DNA of 37,458 nucleotides from a bacterium (GCA_025774845.1 JALGZP010000043.1:1-37458), one strand, 5' to 3'; counted from the first letter of the stretch, positions 25,361 to 34,182 are shown. Translations and numbers: made by a program. The notes: a model not told the origin generated them from the letters alone.

Positions 25361-25441
25361 ACATTCCCTATCTCCGCACCGGTTAGCTGAACCCCGGCAC
25401 CGCTCCTACAGTGAGGTTGTACACTCCCCGGGCAAAAAAGT

Positions 25442-25460
25442 TGCAACTGACAACTATATT
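25442..25460 (-). promoter_or_regulatory. second MarR-type operator and -10 element, upstream of the GNAT gene
   Basis: Minus strand: a TATAGT -10-like hexamer overlaps TAGTTG...AGTTGCAACT. Aligned with the 19-bp palindrome in the marR promoter, about 17 of 21 bases match, including both TAGTTG and GCAACT arms. No clear -35 was found. Confidence 0.5.
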
Positions 25461-25470
25461 CTCAAAAAAA

Positions 25471-25998
25471 CTAGCCTGCACCGGGTTCCGCATCCGCGGC
25501 TTTGCTTCCAGAGAATCTCCGGGACGCGGTCTCTGCCAGTCGTGCTATAAGCTCTCCGGTAGCCCGGCGCACATCCGGGTCTAGACTCTCAAGCAAGGTC
25601 TTCATTTCACCGACAAGGTCCTGAGTGATCCGTTCATGGAGATCCCGCCCAGTCTTTGTAACCTCTAGCCTGAGCGCCCGGGCGTCGTTGGCGTCGGCTG
25701 ACCTGCGAACATACCCTTTCTTCTCAAGCGAATCGGTGACGCGGCTGGTCGTGCTCTTATCAAGATAAAGTTCGGCTGCAAGGCTATTCAGAGTCATCGG
25801 GCCATCCCCAACGATCACACCGAGGGCGTGGCACTGTGTAACAGAGACATCGTAGTAGCAAATGCGCTTGCGGTCACGGAACTGGTAGACGCGTACAAGT
25901 TCACTTACTGCCCGGTATAGATTCCAGGCATCGGTCGTGAGGTTTGCATCCCGGGTGCCAGCCGTGCCAGCCGGCGACTTGCGTTTTCCTGGTGACAT
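25471..25998 (-). CDS. MarR-family regulator with a Cys pair
   Basis: 175 aa from the ATG at 25998 (AGGA nine bases upstream). An in-frame ATG at 26037 would leave almost no leader after the mapped promoter, so it is less likely. The winged helix is clear: LAAELYLDKSTTSRVTDSLEKKG recognition region and D-A-N-D-A-R-A-L-R-L-E-V-T wing. Cys47 and Cys56 (ICYYDVSVTQCHAL) lie at the start of the DNA-binding domain and could sense thiol-reactive compounds or metalloids, as other Cys-containing MarR proteins do. A palindrome covers its -10 element, so it probably represses itself; a related site precedes the adjacent GNAT gene. Confidence 0.85.
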   Translation of the reverse strand: MSPGKRKSPAGTAGTRDANLTTDAWNLYRAVSELVRVYQFRDRKRICYYDVSVTQCHALGVIVGDGPMTLNSLAAELYLDKSTTSRVTDSLEKKGYVRRSADANDARALRLEVTKTGRDLHERITQDLVGEMKTLLESLDPDVRRATGELIARLAETASRRFSGSKAADAEPGAG

Positions 25999-26045
25999 AG
26001 ACCCACATCCTGCCTGCATGCAACACCGCATGTCCATAGCCTATT

Positions 26046-26064
26046 TAGTTGCTACTAGCAACTA
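26046..26064. promoter_or_regulatory. 19-bp palindromic operator in the marR promoter
   Basis: TAGTTGCTA-C-TAGCAACTA: perfect 9-bp arms around one base. It overlaps the -10 element (26061-26066) and the start of transcription on the minus strand, a classic autorepressor position. Confidence 0.7.
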
Positions 26065-26089
26065 TAATGTGCCGGCGAAGGGATGTCAA
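26061..26089 (-). promoter_or_regulatory. promoter of the marR gene
   Basis: Minus strand: -35 TTGACA (26084-26089), 17-bp spacer, -10 TATAGT (26061-26066). The -35 matches the consensus exactly, the -10 matches five of six bases. Confidence 0.75.
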
Positions 26090-26092
26090 GAG

Positions 26093-26120
26093 AGCGCCCG
26101 CGTGAAACCACGCGGGCGCT
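26093..26120 (-). terminator. stem-loop terminator after the HEWEH protease gene
   Basis: 12-bp perfect stem AGCGCCCGCGTG / CACGCGGGCGCT with four-base loop, 27 bases past the stop codon at 26147 on the minus strand. The T-tract after it is weak (CTCTTG), but the stem is very stable. It sits directly upstream of the marR promoter. Confidence 0.7.
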
Positions 26121-26146
26121 ATAAAAGACTCGGATGTCTTATGAAC

Positions 26147-27802
26147 TTACTTCAGCATCACCAGTTTTCGTGTCGCCTTCCGTCCAGCGGCATTGAGCTC
26201 GGAGAAATAGACGCCGCTTGCCAGCTCATTGCCATAGTTATCCTTGCCTTCCCACCGCAAGGTGTGAATTCCCGGCTGAACCACGCCGGACCCGGCACTC
26301 ATCAGAGTCCTGACGAGGCGGCCCCTGACGTCGTAGACCTTCAGATCCACCGGTGACGCCACGGGAATCGAGAACCTCACCAACGTACCCGATGCGAACG
26401 GATTGGGCACATTGGGCATGAGCGCAAAGGCAAACCGGTCAGACTTGCCGGGTCCGCCGGAGACGTTGTCCTCCACCATCACGGTGAGGCTGCTGCTGTC
26501 GATGTGACCGGGGGAGGTAAGTGATGTTGCATGACAGTAAATAAGATCAGTCGTAAAGGGCGCGCTGTCCGGAATATCGACATAGGTCATGATATCAACC
26601 CATTCACCCGGATTCAGCGGTTCAATCCAGCCATACTGGCCAAGCGGCCAACCCAGCACGCTCGTCAGATTGATGTTGACGATATCGGGTGCCTCACCCT
26701 GGTTGGTTATCGTGAACCCTATGCTCGGCTGGGCAAGAGGGTAGCCGCTTACGTCCGGCCCTGCGGCCACATCAACCACCGGGATAACGTGTATGAAGAA
26801 GAAGTCGCTTGCAGAGTCCATCTGCATCGGCGCGAATCCCGTCGGCTCGGGGAAGATATCCGAGTGAACGTGACACCAGACTTCGTTTCCAATCCCGAGT
26901 TCGACTGTAGGAGGGACTATAACACTGACTTCGAGGGTGGTCTCCTGCTCAGACTCAAGCCAGAGTTCGAACCAGCTAGGCATGATCGGCCATCCCTCGT
27001 CGTCTTCGAAGTAGCCGGAAACGATCTGGGACTCATCTGACGCGTTGGCTATCGTGATCGACTTATGGACTATCTTGTCAGGCAGCATCCTTACAATCCG
27101 ATCGGCAAGCCACGTCGGGTAGATCGATCTGAGTCCCGCTCTTATGTGATAGACCTTCCGCTCCCATATCTCCTGCTTGAGTGAATCGTCGAGACTGGTA
27201 TCACTTCCGAAGTCGGCCTTGAGCTCTGCATTATAGGCCTCGATCTCATGCCAGTGATAAAGCCATGTGCACTTCGCCGGGCCATCCACACCGGGGCCCC
27301 ACTCACCATCATTCTTCTGTTTCACATGTTCCCACTCGTGAATCTTGGTTGACGCGACCCAGTCAGGTCCATCTTTGAATGCGCCTTCACAGAGCCTTAT
27401 ATAACAGCGCGACGAGGTATAGCCATCGGTGTCCTTACCGCACTTCGGGTCATACTTGATATCCGCCCCATGAGGTATGCCGTCGTTAAATGCAGAATCG
27501 ACCTTGGCTATTGTCGAGTCGCGGTTTGCCTGAAGATCATCTTCGGCGTCGTCCATTTCCTCCAGATCCTCGACGGCCGCATCCCTGTTTTCCGTAGTGG
27601 GATTCCCCTGCCAGGTCGTCCCGGACTTGATGAACTCTTCCCGCTTTTTCTCAAACTCTTCTCTGAGTTTCTTTCCCCGGTTCATCATCTGCTGGATTTC
27701 CTGGCGCTCCTTCTTGGTGGGACCGGAGTAGAGGAGTGATGACACCAGGAGACTGAGCCCCACCGCAGCTACAAGGCCTATCCACAGCGTTTTGCGTTTC
27801 AT
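26147..27802 (-). CDS. exported HEWEH metalloprotease-like protein with FlgD/T9SS-type C-terminus
   Basis: 551 aa; the ATG at 27802 is six bases from AGGGGGG, while the ATG at 27808 touches it. An N-terminal signal anchor or signal peptide (IGLVAAVGLSLLVSSLLYSG) is followed by charged coiled-coil segments (KKERQEIQQMM..., VEDLEEMDDAEDDLQANRD). The zinc motif is H155-E156-W-E-H159, and E188 in HWHEIEAYNAEL, 29 residues on, is the probable third ligand. Beta-rich domains follow (about 260-470). The C-terminal 75 residues are the FlgD/T9SS-type domain (VPNPFASGTLVRFS, VYDVRGRLVRTL, GVYFSELN, KLVMLK). It is translated right after the gene at 27814 with an 11-bp gap, so the two form an operon. Substrate unknown. 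Confidence 0.82.
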   Translation of the reverse strand: MKRKTLWIGLVAAVGLSLLVSSLLYSGPTKKERQEIQQMMNRGKKLREEFEKKREEFIKSGTTWQGNPTTENRDAAVEDLEEMDDAEDDLQANRDSTIAKVDSAFNDGIPHGADIKYDPKCGKDTDGYTSSRCYIRLCEGAFKDGPDWVASTKIHEWEHVKQKNDGEWGPGVDGPAKCTWLYHWHEIEAYNAELKADFGSDTSLDDSLKQEIWERKVYHIRAGLRSIYPTWLADRIVRMLPDKIVHKSITIANASDESQIVSGYFEDDEGWPIMPSWFELWLESEQETTLEVSVIVPPTVELGIGNEVWCHVHSDIFPEPTGFAPMQMDSASDFFFIHVIPVVDVAAGPDVSGYPLAQPSIGFTITNQGEAPDIVNINLTSVLGWPLGQYGWIEPLNPGEWVDIMTYVDIPDSAPFTTDLIYCHATSLTSPGHIDSSSLTVMVEDNVSGGPGKSDRFAFALMPNVPNPFASGTLVRFSIPVASPVDLKVYDVRGRLVRTLMSAGSGVVQPGIHTLRWEGKDNYGNELASGVYFSELNAAGRKATRKLVMLK

Positions 27803-27813
27803 CGTCATCCCCC

Positions 27814-28815
27814 CTATTCAAGCGTTATTATGACAGGATCGGATAGCAGCTCTCCCTTCCAGGCACCGATGCCATCGGGGTCGGCGTAGTTCTTGTAGTG
27901 TGCTTCAATCGTATAGTCGCCAAGCAGCTCGAAACCGTAACATCCCCAGAGTTCAAACACCTTACCGATCACGCTGTCAGGGAGTACGGTGGTGAAGTGT
28001 ATCGCTCCCGGGGGGCCGCTCTTTTCGATTTTGCAGACAAAGGGCACGGGCTGTGCGTCGGGGCCGGTGATGTCAAAGCCGAGCTGTGTGTCGGTCTCAC
28101 CCTCTCCAAGTGATAACTCCTTATAGAGGATATGACTCCCACCGCCCGTGTTCGTCAGGCTTATAAAGCAATCGATCGTGTCACCGGCGGTATAGGTAAG
28201 GGGTCCTGGATCAGTAAGACTCTTAGTCATGGACAGTTTGAGGTCAATTTCAGCGCCAATCTCTAACAGGTTTATATCATCCACGTGGAGTCGTCCCTGG
28301 CCCACCGGGTGAAACGAGTAGAATCCAAGATAGTACGTTCCGGGCGTCGGTACTGAAAACGCCACCGAGGCCTTAAGGTAGTCATCGTTGATTATCGCAG
28401 CGTCAGTCCAGATGCCCACTGACATCGACATAGGGTCCTGGGCCGGCCCCGCAGCAACAGTCATCGCCTGGGGAGCCATCGCCGAGCTTGTCTTATATCT
28501 GAATTCAATCATGTAGACCCCAACATCGGAAAGCGTAACACCGTGGGTGAAGAACCAGTCATCCGCAGGTCCTGGAATGTACGGATCGGGGGCATACCGG
28601 ATGCACTGCCGGCCCCAGTTGACCCCGCCATAAGCTTTGGTCTCCCAGACACCCATGTCACCGTTCATGTTGATTGTTACCCACCCAGGTGGAAGTCCGG
28701 GGGGAGATATACCCTCGAAGTCCTCAAACAATACATTCGTGAGACCCGTGCCGGCAAACGACGGCACGGCGATCATCAATACCAGAAAAGCAGCAAAGAA
28801 CGATTTCGCTCTCAT
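27814..28815 (-). CDS. exported choice-of-anchor / cleaved-adhesin-type protein
   Basis: 333 aa from the ATG at 28815, with AGGAGGTGA upstream. A signal peptide (SFFAAFLVLMIAVPSFAG) gives export. Residues about 25-190 read as the cleaved-adhesin / choice-of-anchor J fold: EDFEGISPPGLPPGWVTIN, GDMGVWET, DDWFFTHGVTL, VGVYMIEFRYKT and HVDDINLLE, typical of haemagglutinin-adhesin domains in gingipain-like proteins. Residues about 200-333 form a second beta-sandwich (KLSMTKSLTDPGPLTYTAGDT, YKELSLGEG). No FlgD/T9SS-type tail is seen. Cotranscribed with the HEWEH protease. Confidence 0.82.
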   Translation of the reverse strand: MRAKSFFAAFLVLMIAVPSFAGTGLTNVLFEDFEGISPPGLPPGWVTINMNGDMGVWETKAYGGVNWGRQCIRYAPDPYIPGPADDWFFTHGVTLSDVGVYMIEFRYKTSSAMAPQAMTVAAGPAQDPMSMSVGIWTDAAIINDDYLKASVAFSVPTPGTYYLGFYSFHPVGQGRLHVDDINLLEIGAEIDLKLSMTKSLTDPGPLTYTAGDTIDCFISLTNTGGGSHILYKELSLGEGETDTQLGFDITGPDAQPVPFVCKIEKSGPPGAIHFTTVLPDSVIGKVFELWGCYGFELLGDYTIEAHYKNYADPDGIGAWKGELLSDPVIITLE

Positions 28816-29144
28816 GGCAGATCGGTCACCTCCTGATTGGATACACGCCCCTAGAGTGAACATGTCGGATACCGTAACAACTAAGCTGGCGCCGGTTGGT
28901 CAACTCGCACTACCTCTCAGGCACAGAGCACACTGGTGCCCCGAACACATGGTGCAGGGGGGGGAAACACCAAAACCAAGCCAAAGAAGAATGGCCAGGA
29001 GACTACGTACAACTAACCGTCGAAGGTCGTAGACATAGAACTCTGTCCCCACCCCTTGTCCAGCCAATGCTAAGCATATCACAGGCAGACTACCATTGTC
29101 AACCAAGAGAACGGGGAGGATGGTGTACGCGCCGGTACCGTTTA
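28816..29144. other. 329-bp intergenic region upstream of the adhesin gene
   Basis: No supportable gene. On the minus strand -35 TTGACA (29097-29102), 18-bp spacer and -10 TATGCT (29073-29078) form a moderate promoter candidate for the adhesin-protease operon. The rest shows no repeat or RNA consensus I recognise. Confidence 0.4.
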
Positions 29145-29693
29145 CTACTGAACCCGGACCACTTCCAGCAAGTCCAGGAGGATACCGCCAGGCTGGCGGA
29201 AGCCGCCGGAGTAGACGTTGATTTCCAGACTCCGGCCGGCAGGACACCATATGTCACCGTCTGCGTAGTAATGTCTCCAGTCGTCTCCCTGTACTATGAG
29301 GTCGACCGATCCACTCTCAAAGTCTCGTGCGAGTCTCAGCACAACCCGCCCGGGCGCATGTACCACCCTGGCCCAGCACCTGATCGAGTAGCGACTGCCA
29401 ACCCCCCGTGGTTCCAGTATGAAACTCGCATGGGGTGCAATGCAGCCACCTTCAACACCGAGTGCCCGTGATCCACCGCTCTGAGGGGCATCATCTTCAA
29501 GCCACAGGGCACCATACCCGGTCCAGCCGAGTGTGTCGGCATCAGATTCGAACGAGCAGAAGTAAATGACCTCGCCGAGTCCCGGTCCACAGCCACAATC
29601 CTTGGAGCCCGTGCAACCCAGCACAGCCAGCGCCGCAGCAACACAAAGTAGAGAGACCAGGAAAACACGATCGAGGGAAGACTGACCAGTCAT
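29145..29693 (-). CDS. small lipoprotein with jelly-roll-like beta domain
   Basis: 182 aa from the ATG at 29693, preceded by AAAGGGGG; an in-frame ATG 18 codons earlier starts before any ribosome binding site. The signal peptide ends in lipobox AVLGC. The mature protein starts with a Cys-rich linker (TGSKDCGCGPG) followed by a beta-sandwich resembling carbohydrate-binding or LamG-like modules (FCSFESDADTLGWTGYGALWLEDD, GSRALGVEGG, YSIRCWARVVHAPGRVVLRLARDF, INVYSGGF). No catalytic motif is visible. A surface-binding role is plausible. The family cannot be named. Confidence 0.7.
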   Translation of the reverse strand: MTGQSSLDRVFLVSLLCVAAALAVLGCTGSKDCGCGPGLGEVIYFCSFESDADTLGWTGYGALWLEDDAPQSGGSRALGVEGGCIAPHASFILEPRGVGSRYSIRCWARVVHAPGRVVLRLARDFESGSVDLIVQGDDWRHYYADGDIWCPAGRSLEINVYSGGFRQPGGILLDLLEVVRVQ

Positions 29694-29798
29694 CAAACCC
29701 ACCCCCTTTGAGCAGCCGAACACATAGGGGCATCCGGCCGCACTCACCGGTGCCCGGGGCGGGCACCAGGCATCAAACCAATATTCCTTTCACCAGTG

Positions 29799-29828
29799 AC
29801 TATACCAAGTTATACGCCTTGTTGACAA
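29799..29828 (-). promoter_or_regulatory. promoter of the small lipoprotein gene
   Basis: Minus strand: -35 TTGTCA (29823-29828), 18-bp spacer, -10 TATAGT (29799-29804), about 105 bp before the start codon. Confidence 0.5.
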
Positions 29829-29913
29829 CCACCCTTCGACCACATCAAGGTCACACGGGGGTGTGGACCGAATGACGTGGCCTACCCTGTTGGTAAGTGT
29901 TGGAGTCTCGATC

Positions 29914-30435
29914 TCACATGCCGAGGCGGACTGCTGCACCCAGTGTTATGGTGTCGGTATCGATATCGATCTCTTCGTCCTTAAGATCGCCCCACTTGGT
30001 GAACCTGTAATTGGCGCTTATATCAAGCGCGATCGCCGGGATCAGGCTGAACTCCATCCCGGCGCGCAGGGCATAGAACGGCTCATCGGACCAGTCCCCG
30101 TCGGAGTAATACCAACCGACGCCGCCTGCCACCGTAATAGATTTTCCAAGGACGGCGTAGGCCTGTGGTGCATAGACCTTCTCGGAGGAACCCATAAAAC
30201 CCTCGGGCATGAACTCGAAGTCTGCCTCCCATCCGATCAGCTGGTCGCCTCGCCTCTGATAAGAGATAAACCAGGATGTCCCGTTTCTGTCGAATTCATC
30301 GAAATCGATATCATCGAGAGCATACCAGTAATTCAGTCCCGCCCCTATCCGGCTTCCTGCCTGTGCCCCGGTCAAACCACAGAAACCGATACACACCACG
30401 AGACCCAGAATCCATATTCTCAAGGTTGTTCTCAC
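29914..30435 (-). CDS. small outer-membrane beta-barrel protein
   Basis: 173 aa. The start is a GTG at 30435, six bases after AAGGAGG; an upstream in-frame ATG at 30525 has no ribosome binding site and would bury the signal peptide. Signal peptide: IWILGLVVCIGFCGLTGAQA. The mature chain alternates polar and hydrophobic or aromatic residues in about eight strands (IGAGLNYWYALDD, GTSWFISYQRRGD, WEADFEFMPEGF, ITVAGGVGWYYSDGDWS, FYALRAGMEFSL, ALDISANYRFTKW, DTITLGAAVRLGM), as in OmpW/OmpA-type barrels. It follows the B12-uptake genes by about 150 bp on the same strand; whether it belongs to that unit is open. Confidence 0.8.
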   Translation of the reverse strand: MRTTLRIWILGLVVCIGFCGLTGAQAGSRIGAGLNYWYALDDIDFDEFDRNGTSWFISYQRRGDQLIGWEADFEFMPEGFMGSSEKVYAPQAYAVLGKSITVAGGVGWYYSDGDWSDEPFYALRAGMEFSLIPAIALDISANYRFTKWGDLKDEEIDIDTDTITLGAAVRLGM

Positions 30436-30583
30436 GACATTCCTCCTTCGGCTTCCAGGGGTACCGAGCGTTACCCAGCTGTGCCCACCGGGCCAGCAAA
30501 GAAAAGTCTGCGTGCGAACCCGCACAATGTCAATACAGAAGTGATGTCAATGCCTGGCACGGCCGGCACCGAGGGAACAGAGG

Positions 30584-32068
30584 CTACCGTGTAACAATGA
30601 GCGGAAGAGCCCGCTTGCGACCTTCGACTGAGAGTCTGCAGAAATAGATCCCACCGGCAACAGGCTCACCATACCTGTCCCGGCCGTCCCAGTATGCGCG
30701 ATGGCTCCCGGCGGGCATGCCGCGATTCACAAGGGTTGAAACCAGTCGTCCAAGGGGATCATAGATGCTGATACGAACACCGGTACCCGATGCTTCACGG
30801 GGCACTGTAAACATGATGTTCGTTGCCTGTCTGAAGGGATTGGGATAGGTCCATGCCGTAAGCATTCCTGATTCGTGATCAGGTTGCGTTTCGGGATTCG
30901 TACCGGCCATTGGTGCCTGGATGAATGCGATATCAAAAGGCGGTATACCCACATCACGGAATGCGATCGCTGTATCCGCCACGGTGTCAAAGATGCGGAT
31001 ACCCGGCTGGGTGAGATCGCGGTCGCACAGGTAGAGTTCCCGCTGCCTGTTGAGTTCGATGGTGGCCAGTGAAGCGCCCATACCCGATGTCTGCCGGTGG
31101 AGGGTGTCCTTAACAACACGTGTAGCGCGGTCAAATACGACCAGGCGTCCATAGTTATCAGGCCAGGCCGCAGGATCGAGGACTACGGCATAACCCTTGC
31201 CGTCGGGCGCAAACAGACCGTCGGATATGTCACCCCCGAGCTCGGTCTCGGTTATGGCAACGCCATTGCTTTCAAGAGTCACTGGATTTATGGTCTCAAT
31301 CCCACCATCCAGAACCCCCCACGCACCAAGACATCCGATAACAAGTTCACCGCGGCAGCGGTCATATCTGATCTCGCTGTATGGATTGGGGAGCGCAAGT
31401 GTGATGGGCTGGATACCCGGGGCGAGTAAGTCACAGTCAATCAAGGTATCCGTCTCGGTATCGATTACAGCGATCTTACCCGGCCCGGCGGGGAGCCAGG
31501 TGAAACGGTCTATGTTGTTCAGGGTAACAAAGAGTCTGTTACCCACAATCTCCATGCGATCCATCTCGGGTATGCCGTCGGCGTCCGCAAGGGGTGAGAG
31601 ATCAATAGTTCCCAGAGAGTCCCCGGTATAGGGATGTACGATCAGGAGGGTCTTCCACTCATAGCGGGACACATAGGCCTTGGTCCCGCTCGCTAATCTT
31701 ATGTCATGAGGGTTGGACCCATTTCCGACTGAATACTGCCCGATCGTAGAGAAATCCTGACCGGCCTCGACAATCTGAATATTGTCGGCAAGATAGCGAT
31801 TGATGACGAAAATCATGTCTTCATCTACATCATAGTAGGCCAGAGGATCGCTGCTCACGGGTGCGATGCTTACATCAGCGGTCCGAGGTGGCCCGATCTC
31901 GATAGTCGAGTAATATGCGGCCGAGTAGTAATCCGTGGTCACGACAAATGCGTATTCCTCAGCCGGGAGTGCTGCTGCGATCACGACTACCACGAGTGCA
32001 GCTCCGGCAATGATTCTTATGAGTACTCCCATCCGAACGGGGGCGTGTGTGATGCTGAGTCTGTTCAC
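30584..32068 (-). CDS. BtuG-like YncE-type beta-propeller with FlgD/T9SS-type C-terminus
   Basis: 494 aa starting with GTG at 32068, seven bases after AAGGAGG, which overlaps the stop of the receptor gene. Signal peptide (GVLIRIIAGAALVVVVIAAA). Residues about 40-405 form a YncE-type beta-propeller (NPHDIRLASGTKAYVSRYEW, YTGDSLGTIDLS, GKIAVIDTETDTLID, APDGKGYAVV, GRLVVFDRATR). The C-terminal 75 residues are the FlgD/T9SS-type domain (TYPNPFRQATNIMF, YDPLGRLVSTL, GIYFCRLS). In Bacteroides, BtuG is a seven-bladed YncE-like propeller that binds cobalamin tightly and pairs with BtuB. Here the riboswitch and receptor upstream suggest the same job, which is an inference. BtuG is a lipoprotein; this one would instead use its C-terminal domain. 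Confidence 0.82.
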   Translation of the reverse strand: MNRLSITHAPVRMGVLIRIIAGAALVVVVIAAALPAEEYAFVVTTDYYSAAYYSTIEIGPPRTADVSIAPVSSDPLAYYDVDEDMIFVINRYLADNIQIVEAGQDFSTIGQYSVGNGSNPHDIRLASGTKAYVSRYEWKTLLIVHPYTGDSLGTIDLSPLADADGIPEMDRMEIVGNRLFVTLNNIDRFTWLPAGPGKIAVIDTETDTLIDCDLLAPGIQPITLALPNPYSEIRYDRCRGELVIGCLGAWGVLDGGIETINPVTLESNGVAITETELGGDISDGLFAPDGKGYAVVLDPAAWPDNYGRLVVFDRATRVVKDTLHRQTSGMGASLATIELNRQRELYLCDRDLTQPGIRIFDTVADTAIAFRDVGIPPFDIAFIQAPMAGTNPETQPDHESGMLTAWTYPNPFRQATNIMFTVPREASGTGVRISIYDPLGRLVSTLVNRGMPAGSHRAYWDGRDRYGEPVAGGIYFCRLSVEGRKRALPLIVTR

Positions 32069-32080
32069 GGTGATTCCTCC

Positions 32081-34177
32081 TTAAAGTCTGACCACGAGGG
32101 TCACGATTGTCGATCGACCCGGAAGCGGAAAGCCCATTACATCTTCATATTGCTGATTCGTTATGTTTCTCATCTCGATACCGAAACCGGTGTGCGGGAT
32201 ACCCGTCGGTACTTTCACGCCCGCGGCGTGCAGGCTGCGAGTTGCGAAGAGCGGACCCTTGTTATTGGGTGCGACGCCATTGTACGCATTCCAGTAGTTG
32301 CCCGAGATATGGTCGAATTCATAGAAGGCCGATGCCCCGCGGTACGACCACCTGACCGCGGCCGAAGCTTCGTCCCGAGGCCGGTTTGGCAGATGCTTGC
32401 CTGTCATGTAGGACACCGGTCCCGTATTTATAGCTGTAAGGTGGGTCAGGTTGGCCGATACTGTGAAGCCGCGCCAGGTGCCGCTTGAAATCGAACACTC
32501 ATATCCCTCGATTTCCGCACCGTCGATGTTGATGGCCTGGGCCGCCTGTGCGAAAGGCACGTAGACGAACATGATGAGGTCCTCTACATCAGACCAGAAG
32601 TACGCGAACTCAGCGGCGAGATATTGTCCGGCCCCGAATTGAAAGTCGTAACTGATACCCACGTCACGGTTGAGACCCCTTTCGGGTTTAAGCCCAGGGT
32701 TGGGTACCGTCATGCCGCGGTAGCCGAAGATTTCCATCAGGGACGGTATCCTGTATGAGCGACCGTAGTTGGCCTTGATGCTCAAGCCCGCCCCTGGAGC
32801 TGCAACCAGCCCGACCCTTCCTGATAACTCCGAATGGATGACGGTTGTATCAATGAGATCGCGGTTATACGTTGTCATATCGCGGCGTATCGTTTCAAAG
32901 GGCTGTGTACGATCTGTGTAACGCTCGTATCGACCCGTGGGCACGAGACGCAGGCGCTTCGTGATGAGGTTGATCTCATCCTCAAGATTGAGGACAAGTG
33001 TTCTCCTGGTTTGCCGTTCGCCTTGCTCGACATCGGTTCTTAACTCCTCGGGGCGAAACGCCTCCTGCCCGAACTCCACAAGACCCCGCAGGGTTTGCCG
33101 CCACTTAGAGAGAGGCAGCGACCAGCGCAGGTTTCCACCAAAGGACAGGGTACGATTCTTTTCATCAGGCTTGACACCGACCGTCTTCGGCCGGCGGTCC
33201 TCGAAGTGATCGCGCTGGTAGAGGTAGTAGAGACCCAGCCCTGTCCGGAGTCCGGCCGCGGCAGCCCAGCGCCTGCGCCAACCGATATGCGAGAGATCAT
33301 AGACTTTGGTGATACGTTCCGTTTGTGATTGTATGGCGCTGTAGCCGGGAAGTCCCTGACGGCGGTAGTAGAACTGGTTTGATGCGACCAGGGTACCACC
33401 CGAGAGAGGCCGGCTGACCTTGAGGAGTGCCTCGTACTCATCTACATCGTTGTTGATGCGCTCAACGGTCTCATCGTCATCCGGGTTATAGGGCGTACCA
33501 TTATCATCCAGGAACTCGAAGTTGTTCGCCGACGAGGTGGCGGTTGCGACGGCAAGCATGTCCCAGTTTGACCGGGAGAAGGAGTAACTTCCGTGGTATC
33601 TCGCCGTGGAGAGCGAGCCGTACGAGGCCGAGACCTGTCCACTTCCCGTATCAGCTGCTTTCCTGGTCACCAGGTTAACAACACCACCGATTGAGCTTCC
33701 TGAGAGATCGTACGGTCCGAAGCCTCGATAAACCTCAATCCTCGAAAGCGATGACACGGGAATATCGGCAAGATCGACGACACCACTCTGGGCCTGACCC
33801 AGTGGGATGCCGTCTAAGAACACACGGACCTGCTTTGCGGATGATCCCCTGACTGAAGCTGTGCTGTAGGTACCATAGCCGCCGGTCGAGCGAACATGAA
33901 CACCCACACTGCGGGCGAGGTATTCGGCGGCACTCGAGACCCGGTGACCGGTGTCATCCATGGGGATGATTGTGAGAAATGCCGGACGGTTTCTGAGTCC
34001 CTCTATCTCTGAGATCCGTTCGGCCTCGATAAGGATCTCCGGCAGAGTGAAGACTGTGTCCGGGAAGGCGCCGGTCTCTGAGGCCAGGCAGCAACTACGC
34101 CAGCATGGGATGAACGCAAAACCGGATGTAATCAGAGTGAGTGCAGCAAAGATCGTGAATGACGATGGCCGTTTCAC
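32081..34177 (-). CDS. btuB: TonB-dependent cobalamin receptor, BtuB-like
   Basis: 698 aa from a GTG at 34177, five bases after GGGGGG; an upstream GTG at 34210 has no ribosome binding site. Signal peptide SSFTIFAALTLITSGFAFIP. A TonB box-like VFTLPEILIEAERIS segment is followed by a plug (SSAAEYLARSVGVHVRSTGGYGTYSTASVRG, here several separate motifs; VRVFLDGIPLGQ; SSLSRIEVYRGFGPYDLSG) and a 22-strand-type barrel to the end (PGRSTIVTLVVRL). The protein transports a large nutrient through the outer membrane using TonB energy. The cobalamin riboswitch directly upstream names the ligand. It is cotranscribed with the propeller gene 12 bp downstream. No btuCDF inner-membrane transporter genes are in the window. 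Confidence 0.88.
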   Translation of the reverse strand: MKRPSSFTIFAALTLITSGFAFIPCWRSCCLASETGAFPDTVFTLPEILIEAERISEIEGLRNRPAFLTIIPMDDTGHRVSSAAEYLARSVGVHVRSTGGYGTYSTASVRGSSAKQVRVFLDGIPLGQAQSGVVDLADIPVSSLSRIEVYRGFGPYDLSGSSIGGVVNLVTRKAADTGSGQVSASYGSLSTARYHGSYSFSRSNWDMLAVATATSSANNFEFLDDNGTPYNPDDDETVERINNDVDEYEALLKVSRPLSGGTLVASNQFYYRRQGLPGYSAIQSQTERITKVYDLSHIGWRRRWAAAAGLRTGLGLYYLYQRDHFEDRRPKTVGVKPDEKNRTLSFGGNLRWSLPLSKWRQTLRGLVEFGQEAFRPEELRTDVEQGERQTRRTLVLNLEDEINLITKRLRLVPTGRYERYTDRTQPFETIRRDMTTYNRDLIDTTVIHSELSGRVGLVAAPGAGLSIKANYGRSYRIPSLMEIFGYRGMTVPNPGLKPERGLNRDVGISYDFQFGAGQYLAAEFAYFWSDVEDLIMFVYVPFAQAAQAINIDGAEIEGYECSISSGTWRGFTVSANLTHLTAINTGPVSYMTGKHLPNRPRDEASAAVRWSYRGASAFYEFDHISGNYWNAYNGVAPNNKGPLFATRSLHAAGVKVPTGIPHTGFGIEMRNITNQQYEDVMGFPLPGRSTIVTLVVRL

Positions 34178-34182
34178 CAAGA

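Noticed and set aside
28896-29471. Open frames on both strands across the intergenic region and the small lipoprotein gene.
   Set aside because: No ribosome binding site, no domain-like sequence, and they overlap a gene with signal peptide and lipobox.
30585-30620. A possible hairpin just after the propeller gene (GTGCCGGCCGTGCC).
   Set aside because: It is a direct repeat of GTGCC around GGCC and does not fold into a convincing terminator.
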